A stretch of 64,000 nt of DNA, taken from contig NC_135244.1 in the NCBI RefSeq assembly GCF_947623445.1, forward strand, positions 13,888,860 to 13,952,859, in the 5' to 3' direction. Shown piece by piece: positions 1 to 10,378 of the stretch. The position numbers were made by a program, and so were the translations under genes. The notes under the pieces were generated by a model. It was not told the DNA's origin. It made no database searches and was given only the letters and a program-made list of their open reading frames with translations. The DNA is from Clavelina lepadiformis (lineage: Eukaryota; Chordata; Ascidiacea; Aplousobranchia; Clavelinidae). Numbering within the stretch: the stretch's first letter is position 1; each line of letters starts with the position of its first letter.

Positions 1-2946
1 AATAGAACTAGAATTCGACTTGGTTTTGATGGTATGGTAGCATTACAGTTTAGAATGCACGGGGTAAACGTTATCTACCCAAAATGCGTGTCTATAGTGT
101 ATTAGGCTAGTATATTAGTGCACAACTATATGAAGCATTGGTGTATACTATAAGATTCATGCTGCCAAAATAGTTGACTCGGTAGTGTAGCGGTTAATGT
201 ATGTGCCTGCCCACTACATAACACGTTAATAAGTGACTCGGGTTCGATTCCCAATTGTGCCCCGATCTATGTTATAAGTATTACACTGGCAGTTTATAAA
301 CTTTGGCATTACATTTGTAGGCGTATTTACCCTAGCCTACTATAAAGTTTGCTTTCGATGCACTGGATAAATACGCCCAACTGGAAAGTTTGCGGGATAA
401 ATGCGCCTACAAGTGTAATGCCAATGTAACACCTAGCCTATATTATAGAATACAGGGCAAGACGGTAATTCTACACCAGAAAAGTGGTGCAAAAGCCAAT
501 TTCTTCGCTGGAGAACTTTTTCAAAAAATATCAAATTTATCAATTATTTCATTAACGTTAAGCAGTAACATCAAAGTGAACGTCAGTAGATGAATTGGAA
601 ATACAAGTGGCACAATTAACATGAAAAATTGATAGAAAAATTGGAAAAGTGTTCATAATATTCGAAGACTAGTTACAGTAAACAGAACTTTATAAATATA
701 GCAAAATTTTGGACCATATTAAAATAGCCATATTAAGCAGATTCTACTGTAATTCTTAATTCGGGACCAAATAAGTACCCACTTAATTGTCTAAATTTAT
801 CATCTCATAAGAAATTATATCCAGGCAAGGTAATTACCTATTCTTGCGGGCTTGGTTTTTCTTATCAGAAGCTCTTTGCACAAAACATGAAATAAGGACA
901 TAAACCTAGCGGCAAAAAAGACAATAAAAAATTTGAGAAATATCTAGAATTATCGAAGCGTGACGAATCGTCAAGGTTGGTTTTATTCATTTAGCCATAA
1001 GGATTGGCCAAAATTCGATAAAACCTTTCCGGTTTAAAGAATTTTTTAAAAAGCTGTTAGATAAATCTAAATGATAATACAAGAGTTAGATATGAACTAG
1101 AAAAAGATTGAATAAGTGCACACTTAGCTAAAGTTATTGATCACTTGCACACCTGAGATCTCGGCAAATCCTGCCATGAAATATAGATCGAAATCTGGCT
1201 ATTCAGAATTTCTGTTTTTTTTATAGTTATAATGAGGAAATTTTTAAATCTTTTGGTTTGTTTAGGGTCTGTATATCCTCACACTTGTTGTAAAACTTGT
1301 GGCACACTCACGCCCAACGTTTAGGTGGTCATACCAATTCATAATTAACAAACTAGGCAAAGTTATTTGTTTGAAAGCCAATTTGTAATAAATAAATATT
1401 TAAGGTTTCAATGTGTATCAACACACACTGTGTTTATTGAAAACTGCCATACTTTCTCGTCTGGCCACACATGACCAATTTTGTGTTTTTAGTTTGTCAA
1501 CAAAATTATTACTAAAACATTTGAAAATTTGGAGTTATTACTTTTCATAGTTTTTTTTATTAGAATGCTAATTCTCTTAGCTTTGTAGCAATAACATCAC
1601 CATCCACCACTGACCTCCATCATTCCTTGACGATCATAAAAATGCGCTTTGGAAGTTGTTCACAACAAAATTTTTGTCACTATCTTTTTTCAAAGACGTT
1701 GCTTAAATTAATGCATAATTCATAAGCATTGTCAACATCGATTATGGTTGTGGCATCGACCAAAACCGTTAGTTCTGGATTATATATGTTTTGGATCTGA
1801 CATTTGTTGTGTGTATGATTCACAACTCTCAATGTTTTGCTTCTAAATTGGTAAAATTTTATTTTTTAATGTCCTCATAATGTTTAGGTTGTAGCTTTTT
1901 TTTAGATATATACTCAATCTTTTCCCAGCCTGACAACAAAACAGCCAGATCTCATAGTTTAAATCTTAGTACTGAAGTATACAGATGTTTAACTTTGCCC
2001 AATATGTACTGAAGATTTGGACTTAAGTTTGTTGGCAGGTTATCAGTTACTGGCATCCAAACAGATCAAATAGCCATTAGAAAGTCACCTAAGTTGCCTG
2101 CTAACATGTTTACAGAAATAAACAAAACTGTCCGATGCGCTACTGTATGCTATAAATGTTTTTGTATGTAGTTTTATACAGTATTTATTGTAAATGTAAT
2201 TGACCATATTTATGTTGTTTTCATGTTGGAATGTGTAAATCTGTCTACAGTTTAATAATCCAATTACATACTGGTCGGCAGTTAAAAATTAAGATTTCTT
2301 AATAGTTTAAACACTTTTTGACAATTTGTAAAAGTTTAGGGTATTTAATACAATGAAATAAATGACCAAAGTTTTTAATTAAAAAGGCAACACAATGTAG
2401 CACTTTACAGGATAATTTTTTATTAATCAACACGAGCTTTTGAAGTCAGAGATATTTACTTCATCAGGTGTAATTTTAAAGATGACAAAGATTTTCAAAG
2501 TTGTTACGTTAAACTCTGCTAAAAAAAACAACATATGCGATAGTGATTGTATAAAACTTATATGTACACCCTTCCAATTAACTATAAAGTACCATGTGAC
2601 ATTACACAGTGTAATATAAACAACTATGAAATTACTTGAGCACTGTAAAATAAACAAGTGGGGAAGAATCATAGACCACAACATATCAAAAACCTCAAAA
2701 TAAGTGTGTATAACAGACCCATAACACTGGCATTTCGGTTAAAGTCATTGTTAATACAGTTGAAGCAGTGAATAGTATTATCTTTAGGTTATCTAACCAA
2801 GCGAATGGCATTAGTTAATATATGAATTTTTACATTATTAGAATGTGTGGTTGTTGACAGCAGACGTATTACTTGTGTCATGGAGTAAAATTTTAAGCGC
2901 TATGGTAATATCCATGTAACAGTGCTGTGTGTACTTGCAAGAAATT
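1..2946. other. Intergenic region and presumed 5' flank of the PI3K regulatory gene
   Basis: No coding exon was recognised on either strand. The stretch is AT-rich with only short incidental ORFs. It contains one tRNA-like SINE fragment near 175-262. At 2934-2941 a short pyrimidine-rich stretch ending in AG lies 5 bases before the ATG of the next gene and could be a cis or trans splice acceptor. An upstream non-coding exon cannot be excluded. Confidence 0.5.
175..262 (+). repeat. tRNA-derived SINE-like sequence
   Basis: A box-A-like TAGCGGTTAATG (188-199) is followed about 40 bases later by a perfect B box, GGTTCGATTCC (241-251). These are the two internal RNA polymerase III promoter elements of tRNA genes. 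The sequences either side do not pair as an acceptor stem, so this is more likely the head of a tRNA-derived SINE or a tRNA pseudogene than a working tRNA. Related degenerate copies occur elsewhere in the window. Confidence 0.45.
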
Positions 2947-5900
2947 ATGTATCCTCACCAGCAACCCATAACACCAGGTGAGTGATTTCAGTCATTATCT
3001 ACAATGTTTATCATATTTATTGCTTTTTAGGCTGCACTGTTGTACAATTTTCACGCACTGGTTTTTTTACGGTTCTGAAGAAAAATTTTTGTTGGTGTAA
3101 AACCCAATTTTATTGGTATGTGAAGTTACAGAGTGACCATCATGTCTATTCCATTTGCATCTCAACTTTTGTCTTTTTCGTCACTTTTACGTCAGGACAA
3201 AACATGAGCTTGACCTAACAGGGTATAGCTAGTTGCAGGGTTGTAAAAAAATCTGGGTTATTGCAAAATAATGGGCAAAGCTTAAGGCTTTTTTAAATTC
3301 ACCAGATACACATTTATAAATATATTTGACTATACATATATATAGATGTTGATTTAAAACAGAGATAACTGTTGATAGTTTATTGACCAGACACAGTTTT
3401 GACCTTGCTGCTTGTTAACGTATGACAATAATAATGTAAATAATCGGTTTGTTTAATGGATGTTAACTGGTGTTGAAACTTTACTTTACAATATATATAT
3501 GATGTAGTAGGTAGTTTATAGCACATCAATGGACAAATTATAATAATGAAATCACGTCTTGTATATTTATCTTTCCAAGAAAACACGAAATTTCATACAA
3601 TAAACCAAGGTTTGTGTTATATATGATAGGCTGGTAATTATCAGAGGTGCAGTGAATATACGACTGAATTAATTTGGCCGAATCGGTAAAAATTCCCCAT
3701 ATTCGGTTTTCGGCTGAATTTATTTCAAGATTTGCCCGAAAAGCAAACATTAACATATATACTTCCAAAAACTTGCCTGAAAATTTTTTCATTGCAAGAA
3801 AACTATAATAACCGTAGTATAATATAATATAGTATAATTGTAGTTGCACGTGAAATGAAATCTAAATATATCATTTGCGTACCTTTTCATTGCTAATTTA
3901 CAACTAGGTATACTTAAAGTCAACTGTTGTTGTTCTTTGTTTATGTAAGTAGCGTTGTAAAGGCACTGTTTTGTTCACTTTTGCGATATGAATACTGCAA
4001 TTTACTAGTTTGTAAGATTCGGCCTTTTGTTTCAAAAAATTCGGTTACGTACCGAATCTAAAAAAACATTCAGTGGGGGGGGGGTGGGGTAATTTGAGTA
4101 TGTTAGACTAAAACCATTATATATATAATTTTTTTTATTTTATCGATTTTTTCATCCGAATTTGAAACTGTTCTTCAGGACTACTGAACCGGATCAAATG
4201 TCATTAATACCTTGCTTGAGGGCATTAAAACGATATTGCCACTGGGTATCGAACACGGAACACGAGTCGCATTATTGCAAGCACAACGCTCCAACAACCT
4301 GCTTTTAACTACTTCAGTTACTAAACTTTGGGTTTAAGTCCTTCCATTAGCCCTGTTAGCCTTGAGTTTGTGAACTCTCATTAATTTAATGATTGTTAAT
4401 TGTTTTGGATGCATTTTCAATAAATATATTTACCAAAACTCTAAACTAATTTTAGGGATTGACTATCGAATGATTGCTGATTACGAACCTCAGGATTATG
4501 AACGGTGCATTCGATGCAGAGAAAATGATATAGTCTTTGTTGAAAAGCCATTTAGATTTCAACTATGTGTGAGTATATGGAAATTATAAAATCGATTTAA
4601 TCTGGTGGAAATTTTTTTACAATTAAGTTTAAACTTAAGTAAAATTACTTAAATTAATCACGGCCTTGTTGATTTTTTTTACTATTTACCGGTATATAAA
4701 AAGGGGACCGAACAGAGACCAGAGGGATGGTTGTATGGGACCAACAAACAAACCACTGATACCGGTTACATACCTGCTGAATACGTTGAATATGTAAGAG
4801 AAATTCAACCTCCACCTCCTGTTGGACTCCCAGCTCTTATTGAAAACCCTGGTGACGAATCAGATTCTGATATACCTCCTGATATACCTCCAAGAATACT
4901 TCCAAGGTCAGTATTTGATTACCATAGGGATGTGGTAAAATGTATGCATTTTTTGATGTGTATTGACTTTCTTCTTGCTTGTTTATGTGACCATATTGAA
5001 AGATGCCGGTAGTGCTATGTCAATGATCAAAAGGTATATTTTGCAGTGCCAGTGAAACTGGTCAGCGAGAGCTTCCATCACCCATGTACCCAGATTTAGA
5101 ACTTCCACTGCAGGTATTTTTGTAGTTACGTTTTTGTAATTTATTGGAGATTTTGTTGTGAATTTTCTTTTGCCGATAATTGCCTAACCACGAATTATTT
5201 TTCGAAAATACTTTACCAGAATGTTCAGTTAATAGTGTTCTTTCGTATAACATCAACTTGTTTGTCTTTTTGCCCCTCACTTTAACTTTCCACCGTTCTT
5301 GCTACTATGGCCAAAATAATTCGAAAAAGTAGTCATGCTTTTAAAACATTTTGTCAGCATGATTACGTGGCAAACTTAATCTGTTTAGAATATGCTACAG
5401 CTGTATCGCCGGCTTTCTGCAATCCTTGTTAACGTAACACAACCTTATTGTACGCCACAATGTACATTTATTAGGGATGTGCCGCGAGGAAGATTATTCG
5501 GGTTCGCACGAACCCGAATATCATGAAGGTCGACACGAACGAATCCCGAATCTATTCGTATTAGAACCAAACAATTAAATTTCCTCCAAAAGTTGTCAAG
5601 TCTTGCTTCTAAAATGACGTAATCGATAAACAAATCGCTTTCTTTCGAAAAATAGTGTTTAAAAAACGATCGAAAAGGCAAAATCGTTAGGAAAATGACC
5701 TTCATTGTAAGTACTGCTGACTCTAGTTAAGCATTGTCGAGAAACTAGATCATCATTTTTTACGAAAGTCAGTAAATTTATAGGTAATATTGTATTCGGG
5801 TTCGCCATTGTTGGTATTCGTGTTCGCCCGAATTTTCCATAAAGGCGATATTCGGCGAATCTATTCGGGTTTGGGTTTGTATCGGCCCATCCCTAACATT

Positions 5901-8900
5901 TATGAAGAACCTGGAAACCTTGTCATTTTACACTGTTTTTATTAGTTTTAGTTTTCTTCTGGTAGCCATGCTACAGTCAGGGGAAGCAGCCTAGCCAGAG
6001 ATTACAGAATGACGATGAGAATAGAGCTACAGACTACAGTAGCTATAGTGAATAGAAAATATAGTTTTTATAGCGCAGTTTTGCTTTTGTTATCAAGTGG
6101 AGAGGTCAGGTTCTGATCATCTCACATCAATCAGGTTATTATTGTAGCATCCAAGGGCTGTTAGATAGGTTAGATGTTAGTAGGTAGTGCCTGTTAAGTA
6201 TATTTAGGTTAGGAGGCTATTCTATGTATAAGATTAAAATCTTAATATCTCGACAAGAATTAAGTTTTAACCAAAACAATTCAAGGAGTTTTTAACCTAA
6301 ATGTAGTACCTCAAAAAATGCAGTACAAAATTTGATTCTATGTTGTTTTCCTAAGACACCAGTTCGCGTAAGTCGCCACTTTTTCTATTCCTCTTCTGGT
6401 GACAACTTAGGCAGATTCTACTGTATATTCATTACTTTTTGGATATGGAAAGTTGGTATTTGGCAAACTGATTGATATAAAACAGAAAGCAGCGTGAAAG
6501 TTAATTATTTACCATAACGGTTCGCAATGTTTTTGGTCAGCTAGAAGGAAAATTGTGCAAGGTGATGGTTGTGTCAGACAAAATCAAATACTGCTTTCAT
6601 TATATTTTGTGATCTTTTTAGAAACACTATTGATATTGTATGATGGTCAGAAATAAGTAGACAGTAAAATCATTTAGAGATAAATATTAGGCTCACAAAA
6701 TTCAGCTCAAAAGAGTTATAATAGTTGGTTTTAAATTGCCACTAGTTTATTTTTTTGTAACATGTAGGTTACTTTATTCTGCTGACTATGAATATTCAAG
6801 AAGATTATTCCTTGCAGGCAATAGAATTGTATTTACTAAGGCTGGGAATTTTCACTAGCTGTTTAGCAGCTAAAGCTCTTGCCAACTGAGCAATTTGTCA
6901 GCCATTAGTGCAGTATGTACATGTAGGGAAGAATTCGTGTTAGTTGTTTTGTAATTTGTCAAGTCAAAAATGCTTTTGTTGCTTTTTTGTTTGTTTGCTC
7001 AAATATGTTATTTTCACAATAAACTTGGTACCAGTGTGGTAGTTTGTCATGACACATACTGTTATTATAGCGTATTTCATCCAGCCTTTAAAGACAAAAA
7101 GGCAGTCTGCCTGCAGTTAACAACGTGACCTGACATTCAGCCACTATGGCAGCTAATGGTTAATATTAACCGGCTAGTCACTAAATTCCCATTCCTAGTG
7201 TTCAACTAGCTAAAATCAAATTGAAGATCTTCAAAGATTTACTATTAAGCTTAAAAATTAATATTTCTGTTTTCAAACTGGCATATGAATTCTAACTTCG
7301 ATTTTCTTAATAGGAGCAAGTTTGGTATTGGGGAAATGTATCTCGGGATGAAGTTCGCGCTCGGTTAGCAGACGCACCAGATGGAACTTTTCTTGTTCGG
7401 AATGCCAGAAATAATCCAGGAGAATACACTTTAACCTTGTGCAAAAGTAGGGACCTTTTTGCAGTGGCAAGCAAACTTGAAAATGTTTTTTTGACATCTT
7501 TGTCTATTTTTCATTCCACCATTCTTACCAAACAGGTGGAATTATTAAATTAATTAGAATATGTCATCGAAATGGCATGTATGGATTTTCGGAACCTTAT
7601 GGTTTCTCGTCAGTAGTTAGTCTCGTTAATAACTATCGAAGGGAACCGCTAACAAGATACAATCCTGAACTTGACATTACTTTAAAATATCCTGCCAAAC
7701 CTGTGAGTAATGAACTTAATGTTTTTAAGTTTGTTTTTTGACATATATTTAACTTTTAATGTACAGTACAATTATGTGAAATTGAAAAGCTCTTGGAGAC
7801 TTGATTAAAATTTTTCAGATTTATTTTACAACACTTGTTGTTTACCTGCCAGTGGAAGATTCCATAAACTTGCTGATAATAATCATAAATTTATTTCAAG
7901 TTTCAAGAACTTCCTTTCAAGGTTCATGAGAGGTTGTCAGATGAGAATGTTGATGAACTATGTAGATCACTGAGAGAAGCAGACCAGATGTTTGTTCAGA
8001 CCAGCAATGTTTATCAGAACATTTATAATGATTTTCAAGCACGACAGCAGGTTAATTTATTACTAGTGGTCTATGTTTTATTATAACTTTCAATAATTTC
8101 TCACTTATATATGGTTAGTTATTTGCAATGATGGTAATTGTTAGGTTTGTAACTTGTTGTTTGCAAAATACCGTTTGGTCCCAATATTAAAGTTTCTCTC
8201 ACAATTTAGTTAGCTTGAGTTTATTATTTACCATTTACGCAAACATGACCAAGTGCCTTCTAACATAATGGTAAATAAAAATCTAAAATAATTGCAGGAA
8301 ATCCAAATCACTAAAACTGCTATCAGTGCATATGAAGAAACAATAAAAATGTTTAATGAGCAATGCTCAACTTTGAATGGTTATCTGGAGCAAGCAGCAG
8401 GCACCCATGATGAACCCAGGTATTTACCACCACTTGTTTAATGTCAGTTTACGGTAGGTGTGAACAGTTAAATCTAGGCAAACAAACCTAACAACCCCTT
8501 GATTCGGTGAAAGCTAAACACTTGAGAATTAAAAAATGCGGAAAGGAAGTAGTTTTTGGGTTACTGTAGAATAACGTACTGTTCATTTACACTCTCAAGA
8601 TGCAATATTGTTCAAATTTAAGGCAATCTTTGTAACCTGTTTTGTGTCGCTTTGATAAATGCAGTGTAAAATAAAAAAGATGTGATGTACGTAGTCACAG
8701 CAGGTTAAAAGTTTGCAATGTAATCATGCTGGCAAAATTTTTAGATGTCTGACTAATTTAGACAAACTATTCCACTCGTAATTAGCAAAAACAGTGGTGA
8801 GTTAGATACAGACAACTTAGTCGAACTTGATAATATAGAAAACCATCGGATCTCAGCCAGGACCAAGTAATATGTGGCTACTTATGCTAGTTTTACTGTA

Positions 8901-10378
8901 TGCACAATTTCACTACTTTCATGTTCAAAATGTTTCTAAATGAAAATTTCTAAAATTTAGCCTGTGTATTGGTGTTTCTAAACAGGTTCGATTAGAATAG
9001 GCATATGGTTTTCTGTTTTGTGATAAGGGATTACCTCGCTGCTATTACTACTGTACTTATTAATATCCAAAGCTACAAGTACCTGTAGATACCTGAAAAT
9101 ACACATTAGCTCAAACATGCATAAATACAAACAACCTTGCAGGTGTATGCCACACACGCAGCAAACACGATCATTTTGTGAAATAACTATTTCCAACCTA
9201 CATAATACAGTGGCTGTGGTTGTAAATAGTTTTAGTAGTCTCATGAATTTGTATTTGTATTGTAGATAGCATACAACCCACTCACTATGACATTTTGCAC
9301 TCGTCTCATATCTTGTATTTCTGTAATCAAATTTGTAGTTGTGTGTTTTTCACACGCCTATTTTACCTGTTGCATTAATTATATATATATATATATATAT
9401 ATATCATATTACATATGTATTAAATGTTATTTACGACAGCAAGATCATTGCAATTTTTTGTCTTTGATAGGCTTCTTGAAAATTTTCGTAAAATGCAAAC
9501 AAGGCTGAAAGCTATCGTTGGGCAGTGCGAGAATTTGAGACGACGGCTTAATAATGATATAATTGAACAACGACAACGTGATCAGGATCTAAATGCCAAC
9601 AAGGCTGAGATGTTTCGTCTCAAAAAGCTTAGAGACGACAAAATTGCGTGAGTTTCTTTAAACATGTAGACATGTATTTACGGAAGATGAAAGCTTCTAA
9701 TCTCCTTCCCTTGCAGTTACATGAAATCTCAAAAAATTTCTGATGACATCATCAACAAGCATCTTCAGCTGGATGATGAAGAGGATGACGTTCAGGATAT
9801 TTATCAACTTCCAGATACATTAGAGCTCAGGGAGCTTTATTCCCAGCACTGCATTATGGAAAACTGGTATTTCCCTCGTTTTGGAAGGTATTATATTGCT
9901 ACATTTTGATATCGTTTGTATCGTTTATTGGTTGGTGGAAACTAAAGCATTACCCAGTGTCTCATTTATTAAGGAAACAAGCGGAGCAGGCCCTGGAAGG
10001 AACGGAAGACGGGACATTTCTTATTCGTGATAAAGATAACCCTAATACGCCTTATGCTTGCTCTTTAGTGTATGTGTAATTACACACTGTTTTTTATGTC
10101 TAGCACTACTTCATCAACTTTTGTAGACCAGGCATCAACATAATAACAAATCTGAAAGCTGTTAAGTTATGGCAAGGATTTTTTTTAGTGCCAACGGGAC
10201 TGTTCATCACTGTTTGATAGAGAAGACTGTAGATGGATATGGATTTGCAGAACCTTTCAATCTTCACATAACCTTACCAGACCTCGTCCTTCACTATGCC
10301 AACAATTCTCTTATACCACACAACGAGAAGCTTGACACCACCTTGAGTGTTCCATTGGGTTGTGTTTTGAGAAGATGA
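2947..10378 (+). CDS. PIK3R: Phosphoinositide 3-kinase class IA regulatory subunit (p85-like, lacking RhoGAP)
   Basis: Regulatory adaptor that should hold and inhibit a p110 catalytic subunit and recruit it to phosphotyrosine sites at the plasma membrane. Exons: 2947-2977, 4456-4568, 4716-4906, 5047-5113, 7314-7446, 7536-7702, 7901-8050, 8298-8419, 9471-9647, 9717-9887, 9974-10069, 10189-10378. They join in phase to 535 aa; human p85alpha has 724. Order: SH3 (about 11-85, YRMIADYEP near its start); proline-rich linker (84-110); nSH2 (135-232, FLVRN with phosphate-binding Arg163); iSH2 coiled coil (about 235-425); cSH2 (434-535, FLIRD with Arg459). The first coding exon has only 31 bases; its GTGAGTG donor and phase 1 match exon 2 exactly. 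The BH/RhoGAP domain that separates SH3 from nSH2 in vertebrate p85 is absent; the 2.2-kb intron in its place shows no such exons. Identity is very secure; the tiny first exon is somewhat less so. Confidence 0.93.
3647..4074. repeat. Possible hAT-like non-autonomous element in PIK3R intron 1
   Basis: The stretch begins CAGTGAATAT and ends with an inverted CATTCAGTG, and carries repeated CCGAAT/ATTCGG words typical of hAT MITE termini. The termini are poorly matched and I found no clear target duplication, so the call is tentative. A run of ten G residues (4075-4084) followed by TGGGG directly abuts the right end. Confidence 0.3.
4237..4310 (-). repeat. tRNA-like SINE fragment (minus strand)
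   Basis: On the minus strand a B-box-like GTGTTCGATACCC (complement of 4245-4257) lies downstream of a tRNA-like D-arm and anticodon-arm stretch. No acceptor stem is evident. It lies in PIK3R intron 1. It may be a decayed tRNA-derived SINE or a chance match. Confidence 0.3.
5472..5895. mobile_element. hAT-type MITE with perfect 8-bp target duplication (PIK3R intron 4)
   Basis: A 424-bp element begins TAGGGATGTGCC and ends GGCCCATCCCTA, so its terminal inverted repeats match over about 12 bases with one difference. It is flanked by identical 8-bp duplications ACATTTAT (5464-5471 and 5896-5903), diagnostic of hAT transposition. The interior is rich in TTCGGGTTCG-type words and has no transposase ORF. 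It sits in the intron where vertebrate p85 genes would have RhoGAP exons. A diverged copy in reverse orientation lies in a UBXN4 intron (about 32930-33347). Confidence 0.85.
9380..9404. repeat. (TA)n microsatellite
   Basis: An uninterrupted TA dinucleotide run of 25 bases in the PIK3R intron, about 65 bases upstream of the exon starting at 9471. It is likely length-polymorphic. Confidence 0.9.

Noticed and set aside
175-262. A functional tRNA gene
   Set aside because: Box A and B are present, but the flanks cannot pair as an acceptor stem and the arms are irregular, so SINE or pseudogene is more likely.
5114-7313. RhoGAP/BH exons of p85
   Set aside because: I looked for them because vertebrate p85 has them here, but no plus-strand stretch read as a RhoGAP domain, and the flanking exons already join in phase.
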